A stretch of DNA of 64,000 bases from Tabrizicola sp. Lineage in GTDB: Bacteria > Pseudomonadota > Alphaproteobacteria > Rhodobacterales > Rhodobacteraceae. A model generated the notes under the pieces. That model saw only the letters and a list, made by a program, of their open reading frames with translations. It was not told the DNA's origin and made no database searches. This document shows positions 21,850 to 32,089 of this stretch, in pieces (within the stretch, counting starts at the first letter, position 1; each line of letters begins with the position of its first letter). The position numbers and the translations under genes were made by a program. The stretch covers positions 502,127 through 566,126 of the forward strand of contig NZ_JALHQD010000001.1 of NCBI RefSeq assembly GCF_022842145.1. The letters run 5' to 3'.

Positions 21850-23616
21850 ATGACAGTTCAAGATAAACCCGTCCCCGCCTCCACCCAGTCCTGGGGTGCG
21901 CGGCCGTCCGGCAAAGGCATGTGGGACATCGCGCTTTGGGCACCCTCGACGGAAGGCCTGACGCTGCACGTGGGGACCGAGCCGCCCCAGGCGATGACGC
22001 GCGGCGCGGACGGCGTCCACCGCGCCCGGGTCCCGGCCACCGAGGGCACCCGCTATGCCTTCTCCACCACCGGCGCCCCATTCGCGGACCCGGCGTCCCT
22101 GCAGCAACAGGACGGGGTGGAGGGTTGGTCCATCCTGCGTGACTCCGCGCGCTTTCGCAGCGGTGCGACCGACGCCCCGCGCCGGCCGTTCGACGAGATG
22201 GTGTTCTGCGAGTTGCACATCGGCACCTTCACGCCCGAGGGCACCTTCCGCGCCGCGGCCGGTTCGGCCGAATTGCAGCGGCTGGCGGATCTCGGGATCA
22301 CCGCCATCGAGATCATGCCCGTTGGGCAATTTCCCGGTTCGCGCGGCTGGGGCTATGACAGTGTTCTGCCCTGGGCTCCGCAGCACAGCTACGGCACGCC
22401 GGAAGACCTGACGGAGCTGGTGGACGCGGCACACCGTCTGGGGCTGTCGGTCTTTCTCGACGTCGTCTTCAACCACTTCGGTCCCAAAGGCAGCATGCTG
22501 ACCGAGATCAGCCCGGAGTTCTTCCTCGACGACTGCAATGATTGGGGTCGAAAGATCGACTACAGCCGGCCCGAGGTTCGTTCCTATTTCATCGGCTGCG
22601 CGCTGCACTGGCTGGAGGCTTATGGCTTTGACGGCCTGCGCCTGGACGCCGCCCATTCGATGGAAGACGAGACCGACCCGCATATTGTCGTCGAACTGGC
22701 ACGGACCCTCCGTCAGGCCCGCTCCGGTCGTCCGATCCAGCTGGTCGCCGAGGACAGCTCGAACAGGGTCGGCTGGTATGAACCGGCGGCAGGGCTGTTC
22801 GATGCGGCCTGGGATGACGATTACCACCACGCGCTGCACGTCCTGCTGACCGGGGAAAGCTTCGGTTACTACAAGGATTTCGTGAAGGACCCGCATGCAG
22901 ACCTGCGGCTTGCCCTTCGCGACGGGCAGGCGCTGCAGGGTCAGCCGCGCCACGCCGGGCTGGAGGAAAAGGGCGAGCCTTCGGGCCACCTGCCGCCGCG
23001 CTGCTTCGTCAACTTCAACCTCAACCACGATCACGCCGGCAACCGGCCGAAAGGCGAGCGGCTGATTTCGCTGATCGGGGCCGACCGGGCGCTTGTGGCC
23101 CACGCCTTCCTGCTTGCCGCCCCCTATACGCCACTGATCTTCATGGGTGAGGAAATCGGCTCGACCCGGCGGTTTCCCTGGTTTGCGGACTACAGCGGCA
23201 AGACCGCGAAGAAGATGCGCGAAGGCCGCGTCAAGCAGTTCGAGGATCTTCCGGGCAAGGGCGAGGAAATGCTCGACCCCTTCGATCCCGCGACCCACCA
23301 GATGGCCTGGCCCTATGCCCCGCCGGAACCCCGGGACGCCGGTCTGTGGCTGGCGGTGACCAAGGCCGTCCTCGACCTGCGGCGCGACCAGCTTGTGCCG
23401 CTGTTCCGGTCAGGCCGCAGCCACGAATTCCAGATCTCGCGGCTCGGCGAGCGCGGCGTGACGGCGCTCTTCCCGTTCCAGAAGGGAACCCTGCAAGCCG
23501 ACGTCGCCTTCGATATCGGCGACCCGGAACCGGAGACCGGGCCCGGCTACCAGCCGCTCTACCAGCTGGGCCGGTCGGGAACGCCCCGGTTCCGGTTGGG
23601 ACTGCTCACACCTTAA
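21850..23616 (+). CDS. treZ: Malto-oligosyltrehalose trehalohydrolase
   Basis: This 588-residue GH13 enzyme cleaves the terminal maltooligosyl-trehalose bond to release trehalose. Seen: an N-terminal beta domain, the family segment ELHIGTFTPEGTFRAA, region I DVVFNHFGP, region II with nucleophile Asp in GLRLDAAH, region III acid in LVAEDSS, and region IV FNLNHDHAGNR. Trehalose made from glycogen-type glucans protects against desiccation and osmotic stress. The partner TreY synthase and glycogen genes are not in the window. It overlaps the convergent 54-residue gene by 4 bp. Confidence 0.88.
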   Translation: MTVQDKPVPASTQSWGARPSGKGMWDIALWAPSTEGLTLHVGTEPPQAMTRGADGVHRARVPATEGTRYAFSTTGAPFADPASLQQQDGVEGWSILRDSARFRSGATDAPRRPFDEMVFCELHIGTFTPEGTFRAAAGSAELQRLADLGITAIEIMPVGQFPGSRGWGYDSVLPWAPQHSYGTPEDLTELVDAAHRLGLSVFLDVVFNHFGPKGSMLTEISPEFFLDDCNDWGRKIDYSRPEVRSYFIGCALHWLEAYGFDGLRLDAAHSMEDETDPHIVVELARTLRQARSGRPIQLVAEDSSNRVGWYEPAAGLFDAAWDDDYHHALHVLLTGESFGYYKDFVKDPHADLRLALRDGQALQGQPRHAGLEEKGEPSGHLPPRCFVNFNLNHDHAGNRPKGERLISLIGADRALVAHAFLLAAPYTPLIFMGEEIGSTRRFPWFADYSGKTAKKMREGRVKQFEDLPGKGEEMLDPFDPATHQMAWPYAPPEPRDAGLWLAVTKAVLDLRRDQLVPLFRSGRSHEFQISRLGERGVTALFPFQKGTLQADVAFDIGDPEPETGPGYQPLYQLGRSGTPRFRLGLLTP

Positions 23617-23777
23617 AGCCGGGTGACAAGCACCGTGCCGTCCTGGCGCACCTGCGTCGTCCGCTGGCGACGCTCTCCGTCCAGCCGCTCGGCCTGGCGC
23701 GAGGACCAGAAAAGGCCGACGATTGAGATGGCGAGCAGGATCAGGAACACGACGGCTCCCAGTGTACGTTCGTCCAT
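23613..23777 (-). CDS. Small single-span membrane protein, 54 residues
   Basis: The protein starts MDERTLGAVVFLILLAISIV, a membrane helix ending about residue 24, followed by a basic cytoplasmic-type tail (SSRQAERLDGERRQRTTQVR). GGAG lies 8 bases before the ATG at 23777. An exact EcfG-type promoter lies 51 bp upstream. Function unknown. Confidence 0.75.
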   Translation of the reverse strand: MDERTLGAVVFLILLAISIVGLFWSSRQAERLDGERRQRTTQVRQDGTVLVTRL

Positions 23778-23827
23778 TGCAGTTCTCCTTTGCGTTTCAT
23801 CGCCCGTATCCGGGCCCATGAACCTGC

Positions 23828-23852
23828 AACGCCGGCCCGCCTACATTGTTCC
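23828..23852 (-). promoter_or_regulatory. EcfG-type promoter for the 54-residue membrane protein
   Basis: Minus-strand GGAAC-N17-GTT with C before GTT, 51 bp upstream of the ATG. Confidence 0.75.
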
Positions 23853-23894
23853 CCCCACGATCGTTCCCCCGATCTGCAGGCTTCACCCCGCACC

Positions 23895-23919
23895 GGATCC
23901 CGACTTGGACAAAGGCGTT
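23895..23919 (+). promoter_or_regulatory. Possible degenerate EcfG-type promoter for the exonuclease-ligase pair
   Basis: Plus-strand GGATC-N17-GTT with C before GTT (full CGTT), one mismatch in the -35, 40 bp before the ATG at 23959. Confidence 0.35.
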
Positions 23920-23958
23920 GTCGCCACATATCACCGGGACAGCCAGTCAGGATGCAGC

Positions 23959-24957
23959 ATGGCCCGCGAGCCGCTTCTTCTTCCCCGCCCCGAGGGGCTT
24001 TACTGCCCGGCGGGGGACTTCTTCATCGACCCGCTGCGCCCCGTTCCCCGCGCGCTGATCACGCACGGCCATTCCGACCACGCCCGCCCCGGCCACGGCG
24101 CGGTGCTGGCGACCCGGCAGACTCTGGACATCATGGCGATCCGCTACGGTGAGGATTTCGCCAGCAGCCGTCAGGCCTATGACGGCCCGGTCACGCTGGG
24201 CGAAGCAAAGGTCAGCTTCCACCCGGCAGGACATGTCCTTGGCTCGGCGCAGATCGCGGTCGAGGCGCGGGGCTGCCGGATCGTGTTTTCCGGCGACTAT
24301 GCCCGGGTCGCCACCCCAACCTGCGCCCCGTTCGAACCCGTCCCCTGCGACATCTTTGTGACCGAGGCGACCTTCGCCCTGCCCGTCTTCCGCCACCCCC
24401 CGCCCGAGGTGGAAATCGCCCGCCTCCTCGCCTCGGTCGCAGCCTTCCCGGAACGGTCGCACCTGATCGGGGCCTACGCCCTGGGCAAGGCGCAGCGGCT
24501 GATCGGGGCCTTGCGCCAGGCGGGCTGGGACGCGCCGATCTACATCCACGGCGCGTTGCAGCGGCTGTGCGACTACCACATCGCCGAAGGCATCGACCTG
24601 GGCGACCTGCGCCCCGCGACCGGGGGGACCAAGGCCGATTTCGCCGGAGCGATCATCATCGCTCCGCCCTCGGCTTTCGCCGCCACCTGGGCGCAGCGCT
24701 TTCCCGATCCGGTCATCTCCTTCGCCTCCGGCTGGATGCAGGTCCGCGCCCGCGCCCGGCAGCGGGGCGTCGAACTGCCCTTGATCATCTCGGACCACGT
24801 CGACTGGCCGCACCTCACCGACACCATCACCGAGCTGAACCCGGCCGAGGTCTGGATCACCCACGGCCGCGAGGATGCCCTGATGCGCTGGTGCGAGCTG
24901 AACCAGCGCAAAGCCCGCCAACTGCACCTGATCGGCTACGAGGACGAAGCGGAATGA
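23959..24957 (+). CDS. DNA-ligase-associated metallo-beta-lactamase-fold exonuclease
   Basis: This 332-residue protein has the metallo-beta-lactamase motif THGHSDHARPGHG near residue 38, further metal ligands in FHPAGHVLGSAQIAV and VFSGDYARV, and a beta-CASP-like C-terminal half (GAYALGKAQRL, ISDHVDWPHL, ITHGRED). It matches the ligase-associated exonuclease family (TIGR04122-like), related to SNM1/Artemis. The start has GGA upstream. It overlaps the ligase gene by ATGA. The pair is usually followed by lhr helicase and pdeM; these are missing here. Confidence 0.9.
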   Translation: MAREPLLLPRPEGLYCPAGDFFIDPLRPVPRALITHGHSDHARPGHGAVLATRQTLDIMAIRYGEDFASSRQAYDGPVTLGEAKVSFHPAGHVLGSAQIAVEARGCRIVFSGDYARVATPTCAPFEPVPCDIFVTEATFALPVFRHPPPEVEIARLLASVAAFPERSHLIGAYALGKAQRLIGALRQAGWDAPIYIHGALQRLCDYHIAEGIDLGDLRPATGGTKADFAGAIIIAPPSAFAATWAQRFPDPVISFASGWMQVRARARQRGVELPLIISDHVDWPHLTDTITELNPAEVWITHGREDALMRWCELNQRKARQLHLIGYEDEAE

Positions 24958-26522
24958 GCCTTGCCGCCTTCGCCACGCTTCTGGAACGCCTGGCCTTCAC
25001 GCCGCAACGGCTGGGCAAGGAACGGTTGCTCGCTACCGCCTTTTCCGAAAACCCCGACCCCCAGCGAGGGTTGATGCTGGCTGCGATCACCGGCGACCTG
25101 AAGCTGCGGCAGGTCACACCCAGCCTCTTGCGCGGCCTGACCGAAACGCGAGTAGACGCTCAGCTTTTTGCCGCCAGCTACGACTTTGTCGGCGACCTGG
25201 CCGAGACCATCGCACTGATCTGGCCCGAGGGCACGCAGTCCGATCCGCCGCTGTCCGAAGTGGTCGAAGAACTGGCCACCACTCCCAAAACGCGCTTGCC
25301 CGCCCTCATCATCTCGCGGCTCGACAGCCTTGGGCCGTCAGAGCGCTACGCCTATCTTAAGCTCGCCACCGGCGCGCTGCGGGTCGGCGTCTCGGCCCGC
25401 CTCGCCCGCACAGCCTTTGCCACCTGGGCCAACCTGCCGGTGAACGAGGTCGAGGAAATCTGGCACGCCCTGCAGCCGCCCTACCTTGACCTCTTCGCTT
25501 GGGCCGCAGGTTCCCCCCGCCCCGAAGCCGCCGCCCGCGCGCCCTTCCGCCCCGTCATGCTGTCCACCCCCACCGACCTCGATCAGCTATCCGCCCTGGA
25601 CCCCGCCGCCTATGCCGCCGAGTGGAAATGGGACGGCATCCGCATCCAGGCCGTCAGCGATGGCGGGACCCGCAGGCTCTATTCCCGGACCGGGGAAGAC
25701 ATCAGCGCGGCCTTCCCAGACATCGTCGACCTGATGGATTTTGACGGCACCCTGGACGGCGAGCTTCTGGTTCGCCGCGATGCCGAGATCGCCAGCTTCG
25801 GCGACCTCCAGCAACGGCTGAACCGCAAGACGGTGACGCCCGCGATGCTTCGGTCCCACCCGGCGGGCCTCAGGCTTTACGACGTGCTGATCTGGAACGG
25901 CCAGGACCTGCGCGACCAGCCCTACGACGCGCGCCGCGCCGTGCTGGCCGAAGCGGTGGCACAGCTGGGACCTCGCATCGACCTGTCGCCGGAACTGCCG
26001 TTCCAGACCTGGGACGACCTTGCCGCCCTGCGCCTGAACCCGCCAGCGACGGTGATCGAAGGCGTGATGATCAAGCGGCGCGACAGCCCCTATCTGGGCG
26101 GACGGATGAAGGGCCCCTGGTTCAAGTGGAAGCGCGACCCGCACCTGATCGACGCGGTCCTCCTTTATGCCCAGCGCGGTCACGGCAAGCGGTCCGGCTA
26201 CTATTCCGACTTCACCTTCGGGGTCTGGAACGGCGACGAACTGGTGCCGGTCGGCAAGGCCTACTTCGGCTTCACCGATGCCGAGCTGAAGGACCTTGAC
26301 CGCTTTGTCCGCAACAATACGGTCGAACGCTTCGGCTCGGTCCGCTCGGTCGCCCGCACCAAGGTGGTCGAGGTCGCGTTCGAGGGCCTCAACCGTTCCA
26401 CCCGCCACAAGTCCGGCGTCGCCATGCGCTTCCCCAGGATCAACCGCATCCGCGACGACAAACCCGCGATCGAGGCCGACCACCTGTCCACCTTGCAGGC
26501 GATGCTGGACCGCGAAGGCTAG
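24954..26522 (+). CDS. ATP-dependent DNA ligase (exonuclease-associated family)
   Basis: This 522-residue enzyme seals DNA nicks using ATP. The N-terminal helical DNA-binding domain spans about residues 1-190. The nucleotidyltransferase domain follows, with Lys225 in EWKWDGIRIQ, motif III (DGELLVRR), motif IV (VIEGVMIKRR) and motif V (WFKWKRDPHLIDAVLL), then an OB fold (GFTDAELKDL to AMRFPRI). It matches the ligase clade linked to the upstream exonuclease, described as a cisplatin-damage-response type. Start chosen at the ATGA overlap. It converges on the MFS gene with a 4-bp overlap. Confidence 0.92.
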   Translation: MSLAAFATLLERLAFTPQRLGKERLLATAFSENPDPQRGLMLAAITGDLKLRQVTPSLLRGLTETRVDAQLFAASYDFVGDLAETIALIWPEGTQSDPPLSEVVEELATTPKTRLPALIISRLDSLGPSERYAYLKLATGALRVGVSARLARTAFATWANLPVNEVEEIWHALQPPYLDLFAWAAGSPRPEAAARAPFRPVMLSTPTDLDQLSALDPAAYAAEWKWDGIRIQAVSDGGTRRLYSRTGEDISAAFPDIVDLMDFDGTLDGELLVRRDAEIASFGDLQQRLNRKTVTPAMLRSHPAGLRLYDVLIWNGQDLRDQPYDARRAVLAEAVAQLGPRIDLSPELPFQTWDDLAALRLNPPATVIEGVMIKRRDSPYLGGRMKGPWFKWKRDPHLIDAVLLYAQRGHGKRSGYYSDFTFGVWNGDELVPVGKAYFGFTDAELKDLDRFVRNNTVERFGSVRSVARTKVVEVAFEGLNRSTRHKSGVAMRFPRINRIRDDKPAIEADHLSTLQAMLDREG

Positions 26523-27835
26523 CGCGCCGGGTTGGGCCAGCGATGGTGTAGCGCATCGACGACAAAGCGGTGCCGGTGGCCCCCCTCGTGCCCGTGTGCC
26601 GTCAGATGGGGGTGGCCGGGGGGAAGCTCGGGATGATCATGCGCCAGGGTCTCGGGGTCGCGCGCGGGCCAGAGCCGCAAGGTCAGGGCCAGCGCCACGG
26701 CACCGACAGCGGCCAGCACCAGCGCCACCGTGGACAGCCCCGCCAGCGCCCCCAGCCAGCCTGCCAGCGGATAGGTCACCAGCCAGCAGGCATGGCTGAG
26801 CGCGAACTGCGCGGCGAACAGGGCGGGCCGGTCCGCCTCGTCCGCCGAGCGGTTCAGGATGCGCCCGATGGGCGTCTGGGTCAGCGAAAAGCCGAAGCCA
26901 GCCAGCGCCCAAAGCGCGATCAGCCCCGCAAGGCCGCCGACCAGCGGAAGCACTGCAACCGACAGGATCATCAGCCCGGCACCGCCCAGCATCACCGGGC
27001 GGTCCTCCAGCCGCTCCAGCAACCGGGGCAGCAGCAGTGCCGCAAGGATCGATCCGGCCCCGAACCCGGCAAAGGCCAGCGCCACCTGCGGCGGGCCAAG
27101 ATCAAGCCGGGTTTCCACCAGAACCACGGTGTTCACATAGACCATCGCCCCCGTGGCAGCGACCGCAGCCTCCAGCGCCAGCAGCCCGCGCAGACGCGGC
27201 GTGGCGGCATAGATGCGCAGGCCCCGTGTCGCGGTGGCCAGGAAGGACTCGGCGGGAAACGGCGTCCGGACCGGCAGGCGCGACGTGCCGACCAGCGCCG
27301 CAGACAGCAAGAACCCCGCGACCGTGCCGGCAAACAGAACGGGGAACGACACCACCGTCAGCAGAGCCGCGGCGATCAGCGGCGAGGCGATCTGCTCCAG
27401 ATCCTCGGCCAGCCGCATCAGCGACAGGGCTTCGGTATAGTCCTTCTCCGCGGGCAGGACTTCGGGGATCGTCGCTTGGAAGGCGGGGGTGAACCCGGCC
27501 GAGGCGGCTTGCAGCAGGAAGATCAGCACGTAGATCTGCCAGACCTGGTCGACGAACGGCAGGGCGCAGACCACCACCGCGCGGATCAGGTCCAGCGCCA
27601 CAAGGAACGCCCGCCGCGGCAGTCCCGCGGCCAGCGCGGCGGCCAGCGGGGCAAGGGTGACATAGGCCACCATCTTGATCGCCAGCGCCGTGCCCAGGAC
27701 CGCTCCGGCGTTGTCACCGGCAAGGTCATAGGCCAGCAGTCCAAGCGCCACCGTGGCCAGACCCGTGCCCGTCAGCGCCACGGCCTGCGCGGCGAAAAGC
27801 CGGCGGAAGATCGGGTTGGACAAGGGTGAAAGCAT
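26519..27835 (-). CDS. MFS transporter with His-rich C-terminal tail
   Basis: This 438-residue protein has about 12 hydrophobic spans. It begins LSNPIFRRLFAAQAVALTGT, typical of drug-efflux-type MFS proteins. The last 45 residues are cytoplasmic and hold about 11 His in patches (AHDHPELPPGHPHLTAHGHE, then GGHRHRF), suggesting metal sensing or metal export. The His tail is visible; the substrate is inference. Upstream codons fit a start at 27835. It is convergent with the ligase gene. No stress promoter is seen. Confidence 0.85.
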   Translation of the reverse strand: MLSPLSNPIFRRLFAAQAVALTGTGLATVALGLLAYDLAGDNAGAVLGTALAIKMVAYVTLAPLAAALAAGLPRRAFLVALDLIRAVVVCALPFVDQVWQIYVLIFLLQAASAGFTPAFQATIPEVLPAEKDYTEALSLMRLAEDLEQIASPLIAAALLTVVSFPVLFAGTVAGFLLSAALVGTSRLPVRTPFPAESFLATATRGLRIYAATPRLRGLLALEAAVAATGAMVYVNTVVLVETRLDLGPPQVALAFAGFGAGSILAALLLPRLLERLEDRPVMLGGAGLMILSVAVLPLVGGLAGLIALWALAGFGFSLTQTPIGRILNRSADEADRPALFAAQFALSHACWLVTYPLAGWLGALAGLSTVALVLAAVGAVALALTLRLWPARDPETLAHDHPELPPGHPHLTAHGHEGGHRHRFVVDALHHRWPNPAR

Positions 27836-27879
27836 GGGCGGAAGGCTACCCCCGCGCTGGGGTGCCGCGCAATGCCAAA

Positions 27880-27902
27880 GGCCCGGCCTTGGGGGCCGGA
27901 CC
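27880..27902 (-). terminator. Terminator of the leu operon
   Basis: GTCCGGCC and GGCCGGGC pair (one mismatch) around a short loop, followed on the minus strand by CTTTGGC, 14 bp after the leuD stop. Confidence 0.65.
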
Positions 27903-27915
27903 TCGGCTTACTGGA

Positions 27916-28521
27916 TCAGGCCCAGGGGCGCAGCGTGGCGTTCTTCGCCTCGTAGGTGTCGATCGCCGAGACCTTCTCCAGCGTCAGGCCGATGTCGTCG
28001 AGGCCGTTCATCAGGCAGTGCTTCTTGAACTGGTCCACCTCGAAGGCGAAGGTCGTGCCGTCCGATGCCGTGACCGTCTGGCTGTCCAGATCCACCGTCA
28101 TCCTGGCATTCGCGCCCTTCCGGGCGTCGTCCATCAGGTGATCCACCGCCTCTTGCGGCAGGACGACGGGCAGGATGCCGTTCTTGAAGCAGTTGTTGAA
28201 GAAGATGTCGGCGAACGAGGTCGAGATCACGCAGCGCACACCGAAATCCAGCAGCGCCCAGGGCGCGTGTTCGCGCGACGAGCCGCAGCCGAAGTTGTCA
28301 CCCGCGACGATGATCTCGGCATTGCGGTAGGCGGGCTGGTTCAGCACGAAGTCCGGGATTTCCTTGCCTTCGGGCGTAAAGCGCATCTCGTCGAACAGGT
28401 TCTTGCCCAGGCCCGACCGCTGGATGGTCTTCAGGAACTGCTTGGGGATGATCATGTCGGTGTCGATGTTGACCAGCGGCATCGGGGCCGCAATGCCGGT
28501 GAGAGTGGTGAACTTGTCCAT
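27916..28521 (-). CDS. leuD: 3-isopropylmalate dehydratase small subunit
   Basis: This 201-residue subunit has the aconitase swivel-domain signatures [15 protein letters not shown] and [20 protein letters not shown]. With LeuC it isomerises 2- to 3-isopropylmalate in leucine synthesis, in the cytoplasm. Its start lies 17 bp after the stop of a glycosyltransferase gene that separates it from leuC; the three genes run in one direction. Full length. Confidence 0.97.
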   Translation of the reverse strand: MDKFTTLTGIAAPMPLVNIDTDMIIPKQFLKTIQRSGLGKNLFDEMRFTPEGKEIPDFVLNQPAYRNAEIIVAGDNFGCGSSREHAPWALLDFGVRCVISTSFADIFFNNCFKNGILPVVLPQEAVDHLMDDARKGANARMTVDLDSQTVTASDGTTFAFEVDQFKKHCLMNGLDDIGLTLEKVSAIDTYEAKNATLRPWA

Positions 28522-28538
28522 GTTCGTCTGCCTTGCTG

Positions 28539-29863
28539 TCAGGAATGCTTGATCGGTTCGGGGCGGGTCGGGCGACGACCCAGCACCCAGTCGTAGATGG
28601 TCAGGATCTGCTCGGCCCGGCGGGGCCAGGTGAAAAGCTCGGTCACACGCTGGCGGGCGGCCTGACCCATGCGCGCGGTCCCCTCGGGGTCGGCGGCCAT
28701 GCGCTCCAGCGCCTGGCGCAGGGCCAGGGTGGTTTCCTCACGGGTGGTGAGCGGAACCTTGATCCCGACCTCGGGCGTCACCAGATCGGCCGGCCCGCCA
28801 TAGTCAATGACCAGGGGTGCAAGGCCCAGCGCCATCCCCTCCAGCACCGCGCCACCACCGAATTCGCGGATCGAGGGGAAGGCCAGCACGTGGCACCCGG
28901 CCGCCACATCCTGCACCTGTTCGTGCTTCAGCCAGCCGTGGAAATGCACCGCCGCCAGCCCCTTGGCCTGATCCTTCAGCGCCGGGGTCAGCGGGCCGTC
29001 GCCGACAAGGTGCAGCTCCAGCTTCCCGGCATCAACCAGGGGCCGGGCCGCTTCGATCAGCATGCCAAGTCCCTTCAGAGGGACAAAGCGACCGATGAAG
29101 CAGGCTTTCAGCACCCCCGGCTCGGGCAAGGCCTGACGGAAGAAGCGGGCCGGATCGATCGCATTTTCCGGCAGGTAGATGGCGCGGTCTACCAGCGATT
29201 CGGGGATGTCCTTGCGGGTGAACTTCGAGGCGTAAAGGATCGCGCTGCAAGCCTGCAGCATCCGGCGGCGTCCGGGGAAGATGCGGAGCAGGCCACGGGC
29301 GCGGCTCAGCCATTCGCCTTCCTGCTTCTGCTCAGCCTCGAACCCCTTGGGCCAAGGCACCCCGCCGTTGAGAGGGCCAAGGACGAAGGGCACCCCCGCC
29401 TTGCGGCAGTTCACGGCCAGAGGGCCGGACGCGGCAGGCGACAAGGGCGTGATGCGGTGGACAAGGTCGTAATCGCCGCGTTTCAGCGCCGGGCCGAAGG
29501 CTTGCCACACCTTCCGTTCGAACCAGGGGTAGGTCAGGCTGCTGACCGCCTGCACGATGGTCCAGCCCCGGCTTTCACCCATCCGCAGCACCTGGGACAA
29601 CTTCCACGCTGGGGCCGCAATGGCCTCGGTGTCGATAGCGGTGAAGTCCACCCCCTCGACCCAACCCGCTCGCAGGATGGCATCGCGGTTGCGGACCTGC
29701 GTTACCAGGTGAACATCGGCCACCCCACGCAGCGCCTCGGCCAGGGACCAGCCGATCAGCGGGACGGACACCCATTCCGGGTTCGCGGCTTCCGCAATGA
29801 CCAGAACGCGGGGCCGACCCGCGGCCCCGCTGGTTGCGGCACCCAAAGATGCCGCATCGGTCA

Positions 29864-29864
<1 letters not shown>
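28539..29864 (-). CDS. GT4-type glycosyltransferase inserted between leuC and leuD
   Basis: This 441-residue GT-B enzyme has an N-terminal acceptor domain ([20 protein letters not shown]). The C-terminal donor domain carries [29 protein letters not shown] and the EX7E region [20 protein letters not shown], typical of family GT4. Acceptor and sugar are unknown; a cell-envelope polysaccharide is likely. Its ATG shares one base with the leuC stop (TGATG), and leuD follows within 17 bp, so it is translated from the leucine operon. Composition is like its neighbours. Confidence 0.9.
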
Positions 29865-31282
<1,418 letters not shown>

Positions 31283-31507
31283 GGCTCTCACCTGTTCAAG
31301 GGATGGCGGGATAGGCGAAGGGGCGCGGGCGCGCAGGACGGCAATCCGTCAGGCGCGGGCAAGGACACTGCGGGTCATGCCGAAGAAGCGGGCCGGAAGC
31401 CGCGCGTGATCGGTGATGTTGAAGTAGATGAACCCGGACATGGGCGCGATATACGCTCGAAATCCGCGTCGGGCAAGCTAGCTCCCCTTGAAAGCAGAGG
31501 TGTTTCG

Positions 31508-32089
31508 ATGCGCAAACTGGTTATGGCAGCGGTCTTGGGGGTAGCGATGGCGGGGATGGCAGGGGCCGAGGCGACCCACAAGGGCTATGAAATGCCGCCC
31601 TACAGCGTCGAATGGTCCGACGGCGCCCGAGAGATTCGCACCTACGGCCCGCATCTTCTGGCCGAGGTGAAGGTCACCGGCGGACGGACCGGCGCGATCC
31701 AGGCCGGGTTCCGGATGCTGGCGGGCTACATCTTCGGCGGCAATGACACGGGCGAGAAGATCGCGATGACCGTCCCCGTCGCCCAGACGGCCGAGCGGGA
31801 TTTCTGGACGGTCAGCTTCATGATGCCCGCGCGCTACACCGCCGAGACTCTCCCCGCCCCCCGCGACGACCGCATCCGTTTCGTGCCCGCCGGGCCGTCG
31901 CGCCAACTGGTCGAACGCTTCTCCGGCCTGCCCGGCAGCGCGGGCCTGGCCGAGCGTGCGAACGCCCTGCGCGACTGGGCCGAGGCGCAGGGCCACGAAG
32001 TCATCGACGGGCCGCACTACTACTTCTACGACGCGCCGATGACCCTGCCGTGGAACCGCCGGAACGAGGTGGCCTTCACCATCCGCTGA
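31508..32089 (+). CDS. SOUL heme-binding family protein, exported
   Basis: This 193-residue protein begins with a signal peptide (MRKLVMAAVLGVAMAGMAGA). Residues 30-190 match the SOUL family: PPYSVEWSDGAREIRTYGPH, GYIFGGNDTGEKIAMTVPVA and FMMPARYTAETLP, ending ALPWNRRNEV-like. Members bind heme or tetrapyrroles weakly; the exact role is unknown. AGAGG precedes the ATG. It is divergent from leuC; its 3' end overlaps the convergent ABC-F gene by 14 bp. Confidence 0.88.
   Translation: MRKLVMAAVLGVAMAGMAGAEATHKGYEMPPYSVEWSDGAREIRTYGPHLLAEVKVTGGRTGAIQAGFRMLAGYIFGGNDTGEKIAMTVPVAQTAERDFWTVSFMMPARYTAETLPAPRDDRIRFVPAGPSRQLVERFSGLPGSAGLAERANALRDWAEAQGHEVIDGPHYYFYDAPMTLPWNRRNEVAFTIR

Noticed and set aside
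31349..31441. Minus-strand 30-codon ORF upstream of leuC as a leucine leader peptide
   Set aside because: No Leu run, no ribosome-binding site and no attenuator pair were found.
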